NCBI GenBank assembly: GCA_023489135.1
Contig: JAMDCE010000551.1
Span: 1 to 25,034, forward strand
From: Chloroflexota bacterium
GTDB taxonomy: Bacteria; Chloroflexota; Chloroflexia; JAMDCE01
DNA: 25,034 nucleotides
Direction: 5' to 3'
Below are positions 1-7,478 of the stretch, piece by piece. Both the position numbers and the translations under genes were made by a program. The notes below the pieces were generated by a model. It did not search any database and was not told where the DNA came from. It worked only from the letters and a program-made list of their open reading frames with translations. How positions within the stretch are numbered: the first letter of the stretch is position 1; each line of letters opens with the position of its first letter.

Positions 1-83
1 CGGTGACCTTTGGCCTGCAGGTCTTCAACTACTCGACCAGCGCCAACGCGAAGTACAAGCTCTATGTTACCGGCTTGCCCTAG
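1..83 (+). CDS. C-terminal end of an unidentified protein (partial)
   Basis: An open frame enters from the left edge (first full codon at base 3) and stops at TAG 81-83. It gives about 26 residues ending in YKLYVTGLP. The alternating hydrophobic and polar residues suggest a beta-strand, as at the end of an extracellular beta-sandwich domain, but that is only an impression. A hairpin 35 bases downstream and the convergent secreted-protein gene mark this as the end of a transcription unit. No function can be assigned. Confidence 0.5.
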   Translation, partial: VTFGLQVFNYSTSANAKYKLYVTGLP

Positions 84-117
84 AGCGATTTTCGACTTGG
101 CTTGGCTACATCTGGAA

Positions 118-135
118 GCTTCGGCCCGCCGAAGC
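118..135. terminator. Hairpin between convergent genes, probable bidirectional terminator
   Basis: GCTTCGG (118-124), loop CCCG, CCGAAGC (129-135) is a perfect 7-bp GC-rich stem with a 4-base loop. It sits between the stop of the + strand partial gene (83) and the stop of the - strand secreted protein (186). Neither side has a long T-tract, so it may depend on Rho or simply protect 3' ends. Confidence 0.45.
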
Positions 136-185
136 CCTCTTCGACAGCTAGCCAAGTATTAGCGAAATCCGCTGTAGCCGGCCGA

Positions 186-1247
186 TCAATCCTTGCTCAT
201 TGCCGGCAGATAGAGGCGGTGGTAGAGCGAGGGCCCGATCAAAGCTACGTTGTCAAAGTAGACCTTGTTAGTATCCGCGGGGTCCGTGCTATTGTAGCCC
301 AGCGAGATCTGCACCTTGGCCACGCCCGGTGGGAAAGTGATGGGGCTGTTAAACGCGAACTTCTGCCAGAAGAAACCAGCCCCGTCGCGGGTGTCTGGGC
401 CCCACCCCTGGCTAAGGGAATTACCGTCCGCATCGTAGAAGAACAGAGTGACATTTAGCCTACCGGTGCTGGTGATGAATGAGTCAGCCCTGATCCAGGT
501 AGAAAAGGTGTAGGTCTGGCCGGGCATCACCGACACCAAGTCCGTGGTCACCCATCTGACGTTATAGTTACTCGGTGTTGGCCCCGAAACGGATAGCGAG
601 CGATGTCCGCTAACCCAGCTCGAGCTCTCCCAGCCCTGGACGCTGCCGACTGGAGAGAGCGTCCGCCACCCCGTTGGCGAGTCCGTCCCATTCTCAAATG
701 ATGGGTTAGGCGCCAGATTGGGCCAGGAGCCATAGGTGAAAGGAACCGTGATCCGCTGCGGCCCATTAAAGCCGCCGTTGAGGGAGACGGAGAGAGAAAA
801 GGCGTTGCCCGCCGGACCGTCACCGGGAATGAACTCCCCAAAGCCGAACATACGCGTTTCCGTTCCCCCTGCGCGCTGCTCTAGCGGCACGGTAGCGCCC
901 CACGTGCCGGAGATCTGGGCGACCAGCCCCCAATAGGTGTCTGTCGGGACGTCGCCGACCCGGACAAAGGCGTAGACGGGATCTCCGTAGTCAAATATAG
1001 ATACGTGGTCGCTGTTGGCATCCGGCTGTTTGCTAAGCCAGGCGCTGACCAGGGTTGGAGTAGTCGTGGCGGTGTAGCCGAGCATAGTCGGAGGGCCTGA
1101 CGACGGCCCACTTGCCGTTGGCCCATCTGTTGTTGGTGCGATAGCTTCGGCGCCGAAAGGTCCAAAACCAATCAGGAAAACCATAAATGTGGCTGAGATG
1201 AGGCTGGCGACGATGGGGCCAGCAAATAGCTTCGACGGCATGGCCAT
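186..1247 (-). CDS. Secreted protein with C-terminal CBM4/9-like carbohydrate-binding domain
   Basis: This is an exported protein of about 353 aa. An open frame continues upstream to a TTG at 1310. I prefer ATG 1247 or ATG 1241 because GGGGG lies just upstream of 1247 and 7 bases before 1241, while the TTG has no visible ribosome site. The N-terminus (MAMPSKLF, then a hydrophobic stretch to about residue 35) is a signal peptide or membrane anchor. A Thr/Pro/Ser-rich linker follows, then a beta-rich middle part. From about residue 177, NLAPNPSFENG with a following PTGW is the usual opening of CBM_4_9-type jelly rolls, and YFDNVAL near the end fits the closing strand. The last residues, YHRLYLPAMSKD, resemble the YLPxxxK-type tail of many Chloroflexota exoproteins. 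No catalytic domain is visible. Its ligand is unknown. Confidence 0.7.
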   Translation of the reverse strand: MAMPSKLFAGPIVASLISATFMVFLIGFGPFGAEAIAPTTDGPTASGPSSGPPTMLGYTATTTPTLVSAWLSKQPDANSDHVSIFDYGDPVYAFVRVGDVPTDTYWGLVAQISGTWGATVPLEQRAGGTETRMFGFGEFIPGDGPAGNAFSLSVSLNGGFNGPQRITVPFTYGSWPNLAPNPSFENGTDSPTGWRTLSPVGSVQGWESSSWVSGHRSLSVSGPTPSNYNVRWVTTDLVSVMPGQTYTFSTWIRADSFITSTGRLNVTLFFYDADGNSLSQGWGPDTRDGAGFFWQKFAFNSPITFPPGVAKVQISLGYNSTDPADTNKVYFDNVALIGPSLYHRLYLPAMSKD

Positions 1248-1358
1248 ACCCCCAGTCGGAAGAGCGATCGCTAGCAGGAGTAATTGGTGAGGCCATTCTA
1301 ACGCCTGCAATTTGCGATGTCAACGCCTACCGCGCGCCGCTCACCCCATCGAAAACCG

Positions 1359-1386
1359 CTTTACCCTTACTTGCGCATGGTATAAT
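1359..1386 (+). promoter_or_regulatory. Sigma70-type promoter for the MNT nucleotidyltransferase gene
   Basis: The -10 TATAAT (1381-1386) is a perfect match and is preceded by TGG, an extended -10. CTTTAC at 1359-1364 could serve as a weak -35 with 16-base spacing. The predicted start near 1393 leaves a leader of about 20 bases containing the AGAGGGGGG ribosome site. Confidence 0.55.
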
Positions 1387-1412
1387 CTCGTCAAGAAAGA
1401 GGGGGGCATAGT

Positions 1413-1748
1413 ATGACGCACGAAGTCGCAGAGCTTAACGATCCCAAACTAGCCGAGATTGTGCGTCGCCTGGTAGATGCCCTCCACCCGGAGCGCATCT
1501 ACCTGTTTGGCTCTCGCGCGCGCGGCGAGGCTTCCGCCGATAGCGATTACGACGTTCTGGTGCTGGTGGGATATGATGTCGATCGCCCCTACCGCTTGGA
1601 GCGAGAAGCCTATCACGCCCTCTGGGGGGTGAGGACACCCGTGGACGTACTGGTAAGAAGCCGCCGAGATTTCGAGGAGGAGCGCAAAGTAGTCGCCTCA
1701 CTCGCCGCCACCGTGGACCGGGAGGGAAGGCTGTTGTATGCAGCCTAA
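1413..1748 (+). CDS. MNT-type nucleotidyltransferase (solitary MntA-like antitoxin)
   Basis: This 111-aa protein has a minimal nucleotidyltransferase (pol-beta superfamily) domain. The signature GS-x10-DxD is exact: G33-S34, then D45-Y-D47, with D78 (PVDVLV) as the likely third metal-binding acid. AGAGGGGGG supports the ATG. Family knowledge: such proteins usually pair with a HEPN RNase toxin and silence it by adenylylating or otherwise modifying it. Here the downstream 260 bases hold no HEPN frame and the upstream gene is unrelated, so it is an orphan or its partner has been lost. The catalytic residues look intact, which argues for a living enzyme. Its target is unknown. Confidence 0.85.
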   Translation: MTHEVAELNDPKLAEIVRRLVDALHPERIYLFGSRARGEASADSDYDVLVLVGYDVDRPYRLEREAYHALWGVRTPVDVLVRSRRDFEEERKVVASLAATVDREGRLLYAA

Positions 1749-1913
1749 GAAGATGCGGTCATTCCTCAATCCCCGAGGATGTTCTTGATATCGAGATCAA
1801 GTCTCGATCCGACACTAACGTCAGTTGTACACGGGCATACGCATCAGGTCATCCGAGGATGCTGAAAGCGCACAAGTAGACTCGTGGAGTAGGCTCACCC
1901 CCGATAGCTTTCT

Positions 1914-1943
1914 TTGCACCATCTTTCTCCCAGCCGCTATAAT
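1914..1943 (+). promoter_or_regulatory. Promoter of the membrane protein-scpB-radical SAM operon
   Basis: TATAAT at 1938-1943 is a perfect -10. TTGCAC at 1914-1919 is a partial -35 with 18-base spacing. The start of transcription would fall near 1950, leaving a leader of about 55 bases before the AAGGAGG at 1996-2002. Confidence 0.5.
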
Positions 1944-2008
1944 ACCTGTGCCGGCGCCCGGAGCGATTCGCCTGGGAGCACCGACGTGGGATCAGAAGGA
2001 GGGTGGCC

Positions 2009-2560
2009 GTGAACGTGATCAACCGTGTGGTGGTTATCCTGTTGCTGGTGGCCATAAGCGTGACCACCATCTTGCTGGCGGTGATACCCGAACAGATCGT
2101 TCTCGCGATACGCGAGACGTTCAACCCGATGGAAATCAACCTCCTGGATCGCGTGGTGCTGGCGGGGGCGGCCATCGTGGTTTGCGTGTTGAGCATCCTG
2201 CTCGTTCGGGCTGAGATCAGGCGCGAAAAGCCGCGCGGGGTCGTTCTGGCCAGCGTCGAAGGCGCCTCGGCTCAATTGTCAACCGATTCGATCGCCGAGC
2301 GAATCAAGCGCGGCCTGGAAGATCTGCCCGGCATCCACGGTGCGAGCCTCCGGGTGAAAAGTCGCGGGAAGACGGTCGAAATATCGGTCACGCTGCAGGC
2401 TGACCCCGGCGTCGACCCGCAGCAAAAGGCAACCGAGGCGGCGGGGGTTATCCACGATATTGTGGAAAAGGGCATGGGAGTGGGGATAGCCAAAGGAAGC
2501 CCCAAGGTGGATATAAAGTATCACAACTCCATAGCCCCGCGGCTCGACTTCAAGCGCTGA
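2009..2560 (+). CDS. AmaP/Asp23-like membrane-anchored protein
   Basis: I chose GTG 2009 because AAGGAGG (1996-2002) lies 6 bases upstream. The in-frame GTG at 2003 would touch the ribosome site. The protein of about 183 aa has two hydrophobic segments (about residues 5-27 and 48-70), then a soluble domain with a Val/Leu/Ile-rich amphipathic pattern (SVEGASAQLSTDSIAERI onward). This layout matches the alkaline-shock response membrane anchor AmaP, a partner of Asp23/DUF322 proteins at the cell envelope. Its stop TGA overlaps the scpB ATG by one base (TGATG), implying translational coupling. Assignment to the AmaP family is by architecture and general sequence feel, and the role in this organism is unknown. 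Confidence 0.65.
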   Translation: MNVINRVVVILLLVAISVTTILLAVIPEQIVLAIRETFNPMEINLLDRVVLAGAAIVVCVLSILLVRAEIRREKPRGVVLASVEGASAQLSTDSIAERIKRGLEDLPGIHGASLRVKSRGKTVEISVTLQADPGVDPQQKATEAAGVIHDIVEKGMGVGIAKGSPKVDIKYHNSIAPRLDFKR

Positions 2561-3072
2561 TGGCACCGAATCTCGAAGCCCTTCTGGAGAGCCTCCTGTT
2601 CGTCAGCGATGGGCCGGTGGCCATCCGGCGCCTGGCGCAGGCGCTCGAGACAACCGACGAAGAGGTGAAGCTGGCGATCCTGGGCCTGGCGGAGACTTGC
2701 CAGGGACGCGGCATCAGGTTGCTGCGGCACGGCGATTCGTTGCAGTTGATCTCCGCCCCTGAGGCCGGACCGTACGTCGAGCGCTTGCTGGGGCTGGAGC
2801 AATCCAGCAAGCTTTCTTCGGCGGCGCTGGAAACCCTGGCCATCGTCGCCTATCAACAGCCGGTGACCAGAGCGACCATCGAGTCGATCCGGGGGGTGAA
2901 TTCGGACCGAGCCATAAGCACGCTCCTGGCCCGCGGACTGGTTTGCGAGGTGGGGCGACTGGAAAGCGTGGGCAGACCGATTCTACTGGGGACAACTTTC
3001 GACTTCCTGCAATACTTCGGCATAGAGGATCTCACCCAGTTGCCGCCTCTGGAGCGCTCGGAAGTTTCTTAA
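2560..3072 (+). CDS. scpB: Segregation and condensation protein B
   Basis: ScpB is the winged-helix kleisin partner that, with ScpA and SMC, compacts and segregates the chromosome. The 170-aa product shows the family pattern: LEALLESLLFVSDGP at the start (first winged helix), the conserved core LSSAALETLAIVAYQQPVTR near residues 86-105 (second winged helix), IESIRGVNSD and LLGTTFDFLQYFGI toward the end. Length is typical. ATG 2560 overlaps the upstream stop. No scpA or xer gene is adjacent, unlike in many genomes. Confidence 0.93.
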   Translation: MAPNLEALLESLLFVSDGPVAIRRLAQALETTDEEVKLAILGLAETCQGRGIRLLRHGDSLQLISAPEAGPYVERLLGLEQSSKLSSAALETLAIVAYQQPVTRATIESIRGVNSDRAISTLLARGLVCEVGRLESVGRPILLGTTFDFLQYFGIEDLTQLPPLERSEVS

Positions 3073-3079
3073 TTCAATT

Positions 3080-4861
3080 ATGAATCTGGATAGAATTCTA
3101 CCAAAGGTAGCCAAGCCGGCGCGATATACCGGCGGCGAATGGAACTCAATAGTGAAGACCTGGGATTCCGACCGGGTCAAGGTCGCCCTGGTGTATCCGG
3201 ACGTCTACGAAGTGGGAATGTCCAACCTGGGGCTGCAGGTGCTTTACGACCTGCTGAACCAGCGTGCCGACATCCTGGCCGAGCGCTGCTACGCTCCCTG
3301 GCTGGACATGGAACGTGAGATGCGCCAGGAAGACCTGCCCCTCTTCAGCCTGGAATCCCGGCGGCCGCTGCGCGAGTTCGACATCGTGGGCTTCAGCCTT
3401 TCCCACGAGCTGGTGTACACCAATGTCCTCAACATGCTCGACCTGGCGGGCATCCCGATCCCAGCGGCCGAGCGCGACGAAAGCCATCCCTTGATCATCG
3501 CCGGCGGCAGCGGCTGCTTCAACCCGGAGCCTATGGCCGATTTCTTCGACCTCTTCGTCGTGGGAGAGGGGGAGGAAGTCCTGCCGGAGCTTGTCGACGA
3601 GTTCAAGACCTCCCACGGGAGAGCGGATTTCCTGCGCCGCGCGGCGCACATTCCGGGCGTCTACGTTCCTGGCCTGTATGAGGTGCGGTACAACGCCGAT
3701 GGCACCCTCGCCGGCACCCTGCCTGCCGTCGAGGGCGCACCGGCCACCATCACCCGCCGGTTCGTCTCCGAGCTGCCGCCTACCCCCGTTCGGCCGATAG
3801 TGCCTTTCATCAATGTGGTCCACGACCGCGCGATGATCGAGATCCACCGCGGCTGCTCGAGGGGCTGTCGCTTTTGCCAGGCAGGCATGATCTACCGTCC
3901 GGTGCGCGAGCGATCCAAGGAGGAGATTCTCCGCACCGCCGCGGAGCTACTGGCCAACACCGGAGCCGACGAGCTATCGCTGGTGTCGCTCAGCAGCAGC
4001 GATCACAGCGAAATAAAGGGAATCGTCAAGGACCTGGCCCAGAGCCACCCCAACGTGGATATCTCCCTGCCTTCGCTGCGCATCGATTCCTTTTCTGTGA
4101 TGCTAGCGGAGGCCATCCGGCGACACAAAACGGGGCTAACCTTCGCCCCCGAGGCGGGCAGCCAGAGGCTTCGGGACGTGATAAACAAGGGTGTTACCGA
4201 AGACGACCTCATTCGCACCGTGGAGGCCGCCTACAGTCGAGGTTGGCGCACGATCAAGCTGTACTTCATGATCGGACTTCCTACCGAGCGGATGGAAGAT
4301 GTCGAAGGAATCGCCGACCTGGCTCGCAAGGTCAGAGCCATCGGCCGCCGCTACCACGGCCATCGGGCGCAATTGACCGTCAGCGCCACCACGCTGATAC
4401 CCAAGCCGGGGAGTCCGTTCCAGTGGGTAGCCCAGGAGCGGCCCGAAAGCGTGCGGCCCAAGCAAGACTACCTCCGGCAGTCGCTGAGGGGAATACGCTT
4501 CAGCTGGCACGACCCCGAGTCGAGCCTCCTGGAGGCGGTGCTGACCCGCGGCGACCGGCGTTTGGGGAAGGTGATACACGAGGCCTGGCAGCTAGGATGC
4601 AGGTTCGACGCCTGGAGCGATCAGCAGCAACCCGGCCTGTGGTTGAAGGCCTTCGACCGCGCCGGGTTGGACCCGGCGTTCTACGCCTACCGCGAGCGTC
4701 CGACCGATGAGACCCTGCCCTGGGATCACATCGGGTCCGGCATAACCAAGGAGTTCCTGCTGCGGGAGTACCGGCGGGGCGTCCTCGGACACCTGACCCC
4801 CGACTGCCGCTCCAACACCTGCGCCGCCTGCGGGATGCGCGCGGTAGGGGCCGTGTGCTAA
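3080..4861 (+). CDS. TIGR03960-type radical SAM protein with B12-binding-like N-domain
   Basis: This 593-aa protein belongs to the B12-binding radical SAM group usually annotated TIGR03960. The N-terminal third (DSDRVKVALVYPDVYEVGMSN and following) resembles a cobalamin-binding Rossmann domain. The radical SAM cluster motif is C259-x3-C263-x2-C266 within HRGCSRGCRFCQAG. A glycine-rich SAM-binding stretch (FAPEAGSQRLR) and the YFMIGLPTE segment follow. The C-terminus carries further cysteines (NTCAACGM). The ribosome site is weak (GGAAG well upstream), so it may rely on coupling to scpB, 7 bases before. It is followed 3 bases later by its usual partner. The reaction is not established for this family. 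A tRNA or ribosome-related modification is often suggested from gene neighbourhoods, but that is inference. Confidence 0.88.
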   Translation: MNLDRILPKVAKPARYTGGEWNSIVKTWDSDRVKVALVYPDVYEVGMSNLGLQVLYDLLNQRADILAERCYAPWLDMEREMRQEDLPLFSLESRRPLREFDIVGFSLSHELVYTNVLNMLDLAGIPIPAAERDESHPLIIAGGSGCFNPEPMADFFDLFVVGEGEEVLPELVDEFKTSHGRADFLRRAAHIPGVYVPGLYEVRYNADGTLAGTLPAVEGAPATITRRFVSELPPTPVRPIVPFINVVHDRAMIEIHRGCSRGCRFCQAGMIYRPVRERSKEEILRTAAELLANTGADELSLVSLSSSDHSEIKGIVKDLAQSHPNVDISLPSLRIDSFSVMLAEAIRRHKTGLTFAPEAGSQRLRDVINKGVTEDDLIRTVEAAYSRGWRTIKLYFMIGLPTERMEDVEGIADLARKVRAIGRRYHGHRAQLTVSATTLIPKPGSPFQWVAQERPESVRPKQDYLRQSLRGIRFSWHDPESSLLEAVLTRGDRRLGKVIHEAWQLGCRFDAWSDQQQPGLWLKAFDRAGLDPAFYAYRERPTDETLPWDHIGSGITKEFLLREYRRGVLGHLTPDCRSNTCAACGMRAVGAVC

Positions 4862-4864
4862 TAG

Positions 4865-5572
4865 ATGCAACGACTAAGAATTACTTTCTCGAAAGGCCCC
4901 GAAATAAAGTACATCTCCCACCTCGACCTTTTGCGTATGTGGGAAAGAATCCTCCGGAGGGCGGGGGTGCCCCTGGCCTATACCAGGGGCTTCAATCCAC
5001 ACCCTCGGCTGGCCCTGGCCGCGCCTTTGCCGGTGGGGGTACTCGGCTCGGCCGAAATGCTGGAAATCTTTCTGGAATCGCTGATGCCAATACCCGACTT
5101 CGAGCAGGCGATCGCGCGGCAGTTGCCGTCCGGGGTGCAGGTTTCCCGCATCGAGGAGGTCGACGAAAGGACCCCTTCTTTGCCCTCTGTCGTGAGGGCG
5201 GCGGAGTACGAGGCGCTGGTCACCGCCGACGTCACCCGGCGGGAGGTGGTGGAGCGCATCGACCGGCTCCTCTGGACACCCAGGCTGCCTCGCGTGCGGC
5301 GGCGGGCAGGCGAGGCTGAGGGAGGGCACCTGAAGGAAGCCCGCCAATACGACCTTCGTCCGCTGATCGAAGACGTCTGGATCGAGCGCTGGAACGGCGA
5401 AAAAGTCATCGGAATGCGGCTTCGCGCCGACCCCAGCGGCACCGGTAGGCCCGAGGAAGTGCTGGAAGAGCTGCGCTTACGCCACACCGTGGGAGAAATC
5501 ACTCGGACGAAGCTGCTGTTTGTCGAACATTCGCGAGAGGGCCAGAGCGACAGGCTCGGTCATCAACAATAG
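4865..5572 (+). CDS. Radical SAM-linked protein, DUF2344 (TIGR03936)
   Basis: The 235-aa product opens with QRLRITFSKGPEIKYISHLD and continues with RRAGVPLAYTRGFNPHP, the hallmark start of the DUF2344 family. In many bacteria this domain is encoded next to, or fused to, the preceding radical SAM protein, and that arrangement is conserved here with a 3-base gap. Family members often precede rng, rplU and rpmA, but none of those follows here: the operon ends and a palindrome lies in the convergent space before hsp20. The function is unknown. It presumably acts on the same substrate as its partner. Confidence 0.88.
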   Translation: MQRLRITFSKGPEIKYISHLDLLRMWERILRRAGVPLAYTRGFNPHPRLALAAPLPVGVLGSAEMLEIFLESLMPIPDFEQAIARQLPSGVQVSRIEEVDERTPSLPSVVRAAEYEALVTADVTRREVVERIDRLLWTPRLPRVRRRAGEAEGGHLKEARQYDLRPLIEDVWIERWNGEKVIGMRLRADPSGTGRPEEVLEELRLRHTVGEITRTKLLFVEHSREGQSDRLGHQQ

Positions 5573-5607
5573 GAATCGCGCGGTCGCCCGGGAGAGTGTT
5601 TCTCATC

Positions 5608-5648
5608 GCAAAGGGCGCAAGGATTTCTCTTTTCTTTGCGCCCTTTGC
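5608..5648. repeat. Dispersed palindromic element (copy 1)
   Basis: GCAAAGGGCGCAA (5608-5620) and TTGCGCCCTTTGC (5636-5648) form a perfect 13-bp inverted repeat around a 15-base loop. It lies between the convergent DUF2344 and hsp20 genes and could end transcription from both sides. Its core CGCAAAGGRCGYAA recurs in a second palindrome at 10476-10531. Confidence 0.6.
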
Positions 5649-5724
5649 CGTTGAGTGACGTCCTCGATTTACCTTTGACCACCCAGGATACGCCGACCTG
5701 AACCGTGCGCTTCCTACCTCGAAA

Positions 5725-5763
5725 CCCCGTTTGGGGAGTCTGGTCCGAAAGCCGGCTTCTGTC
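5725..5763 (-). other. Fragment resembling the 3' end of RNase P RNA
   Basis: Read on the - strand, 5763 downward gives GACAGAAGCCGGCTT followed by GGACCAGACTCCCC. This resembles the conserved 3' end of bacterial RNase P RNA (ACAGAAnCCGGCTTA, then a pyrimidine-rich tail with a GACTC-like end). A small CCCC-AAAC-GGGG hairpin and TTT follow. A full rnpB needs about 350-400 bases, but the sequence immediately upstream on that strand is the intact hsp20 frame, whose stop lies only a few bases away. So at most a 3' fragment is present. The match is from memory and could be chance. Confidence 0.35.
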
Positions 5764-5768
5764 CTGCC

Positions 5769-6320
5769 CTATCTCCCCTGTGCCTTTTTGGATCTGCCTC
5801 TGGTCCTGGATACCACGTGCTCGTGCTCCTCGGGAGCGAACTCCGGAGCCCCGTGACGCGCCAGCTCGCCCTCGGTCGGACTGAGCCTTTGCAGCTTAAT
5901 GGTCTTGGTCTTGGCGACCTCAGCCTTCGGCAGCGCCAGGGTAAGCACTCCGTTTCCCAAGCGGGCGTTGGCCTTGTCGGGGTTCACCAGGAAGGGCAAG
6001 GTTACGATCCGAGCATAAGGGCCATAGTGCCACTCGTGGCGCTGGTAATTCTTAGTTTCCTCCAGGCTGCCCCTCATGGCGCCCCGAATCGTCAGCGTGT
6101 CCCCGCGAATGGTAACCTCCACATCCTCGGGGTGTATGCCGGGCATCGGAGCCACTATTATGAGATCCACGTCGGTCTCGTACATGTTGACCGGCAGCAC
6201 CTGTCGCCCCTCGGGGCTGACCCGGCGCAGCGATGGCAAGGTAAACGCCTCTTCGAACAACCGGCCGGCAAGCTCGCGAATAGTTGTCTCTCTCGTATGT
6301 CTTCGCCTGACTGTACTCAC
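5769..6320 (-). CDS. Small heat-shock protein, Hsp20/alpha-crystallin family
   Basis: This ATP-independent holdase chaperone prevents aggregation of unfolding proteins. The 183-aa product has the alpha-crystallin domain at about residues 42-143: PVNMYETDVDLIIVAPMPG at the start, GDTLTIRG in the middle, and the NGVLTLALPK signature near its end. The N-terminal arm is short and basic. The C-terminal tail is charged (APEEHEHV, then RTRGRSKK). GTG 6320 is chosen because AGGAGG lies 9 bases upstream. A 7-bp dyad (6360-6376) in the leader is a possible operator. The gene stands alone, divergent from prs. Confidence 0.92.
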   Translation of the reverse strand: MSTVRRRHTRETTIRELAGRLFEEAFTLPSLRRVSPEGRQVLPVNMYETDVDLIIVAPMPGIHPEDVEVTIRGDTLTIRGAMRGSLEETKNYQRHEWHYGPYARIVTLPFLVNPDKANARLGNGVLTLALPKAEVAKTKTIKLQRLSPTEGELARHGAPEFAPEEHEHVVSRTRGRSKKAQGR

Positions 6321-6359
6321 ACCACTTCACCTCCTCGCTCAGTACGCAACAGGACAGAC

Positions 6360-6376
6360 TGCCGTGTGCCACGGCA
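6360..6376 (-). promoter_or_regulatory. Candidate operator upstream of hsp20
   Basis: TGCCGTG-TGC-CACGGCA (+ strand) is a perfect 7-bp dyad with 3-base spacer, 40-56 bases before the hsp20 start codon. It differs from the CIRCE and HAIR consensus sites known for HrcA and HspR. It could be a repressor site or an RNA hairpin in the leader. Confidence 0.3.
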
Positions 6377-6532
6377 CGTTCTGAGGGTTTGTCGCAAGAT
6401 ACGTACCATCGCCCTTCACATCCTTGCTTGTGCTGGTCGGCAGTAAGTGGCATACTTGTTGCGGACATCGTGTAGTAGTGCCCATACGATATGTGACGGC
6501 TATCGGATAGGCTCTGAGGAGAATGGACAGCC

Positions 6533-7477
6533 TTGTTTGGTCAACTGAGCGTCTTTTCAGGAAATGCCAATCCGGAATTGGCGTTGGCTATCTGCCAGCA
6601 TCTGGGCCGGCCTCTGGGCCGGGCCGAGGTTTATGAGTTCAGCAACGAGAACATCTTCGTTCGCATCCTGGACATCGTCCGCGAACAGGATGTCTTCGTC
6701 ATCCAGCCCCTGTGCCATCCTGTGAACCAGAGCATAATGGAGCTGCTCATCATGATGGATGCCCTAAAGCGGGCGTCGGCGGCCAGGATAACGGCGGTTG
6801 TGCCGTACTACGCTTACGGGCGCACCGACAAGAAAGACCAGCCCCGCGTCCCCATCACCGCCCGCCTCATAGCCGATCTCATCACCGTGGCCGGCGCCAA
6901 CCGCGTGCTGACCATGGACCTACACGCGGGCCAGATTCAAGGCTTCTTCAGCGTTCCGGTGGACGAGCTAACCGCCTTGAGGATCCTGGCCGACTACTTC
7001 ATCGAGAAGAAGCTGCAGGACGTGGTGGCCGTGGCCCCCGACCTGGGCGCCGCCAAACGAGCGCGGAATTTCGCCGAGAAGATCGGGGCCTCCCTGGCCA
7101 TCATCGAGAAGCGGCGGGATCCCAAAACGGCGAGGCAAGAGATCCTCAACGTCATCGGAGAGGTGGCCCACCGCAGGGCGATCATAGTCGACGACGAGAT
7201 CGACACCGCCGGCTCGGTCACCCAGACGGCCGCCGTTCTGGAACAGGCGGGGGTAACGGAAGTCTACGCCTGCTGCACCCATCCGGTCCTGTCGGCGCCG
7301 GCCATCGAGCGGCTGCGAAGCAGCAACATGAAGGAAGTAGTGGTGACCGACACCATCCCTGTGCCGGCTGAGAAGCGGTTGGAAAAGATAACGGTGCTCT
7401 CGGTCGCCCCTATGCTGGCCGAAGCCATTCAGCGCATCCACAGCGGCGGCTCGGTAGGCGCCCTTTTCCGCTACTGA
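6533..7477 (+). CDS. prs: Ribose-phosphate pyrophosphokinase (PRPP synthetase)
   Basis: It converts ribose 5-phosphate and ATP to PRPP for nucleotide, histidine and tryptophan synthesis. The 314-aa length is normal for the class. Visible motifs are FSNENIFVRI (the substrate-loop region near residue 36), VVPYYAYGRTDKK (ATP region, 89-101), MDLHAGQIQGFF with the catalytic His131, and the PRPP-binding loop VDDEIDTAGS (219-228). The start is TTG 6533, with AGGAG about 11 bases upstream. A stop at 6515 in the same frame rules out a longer form. It ends tail-to-tail, one base from the stop of the - strand hydrolase, with no room for a terminator. Confidence 0.95.
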   Translation: MFGQLSVFSGNANPELALAICQHLGRPLGRAEVYEFSNENIFVRILDIVREQDVFVIQPLCHPVNQSIMELLIMMDALKRASAARITAVVPYYAYGRTDKKDQPRVPITARLIADLITVAGANRVLTMDLHAGQIQGFFSVPVDELTALRILADYFIEKKLQDVVAVAPDLGAAKRARNFAEKIGASLAIIEKRRDPKTARQEILNVIGEVAHRRAIIVDDEIDTAGSVTQTAAVLEQAGVTEVYACCTHPVLSAPAIERLRSSNMKEVVVTDTIPVPAEKRLEKITVLSVAPMLAEAIQRIHSGGSVGALFRY

Positions 7478-7478
7478 A

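Noticed and set aside
102..458. Open frame of 118 codons on the + strand
   Set aside because: It lies antisense to the CBM-like secreted protein, lacks a ribosome site and has no family-like pattern.
6330..6400. CIRCE or HAIR heat-shock operator before hsp20
   Set aside because: The dyad present does not match TTAGCACTC-N9-GAGTGCTAA or CTTGAGT-N7-ACTCAAG.
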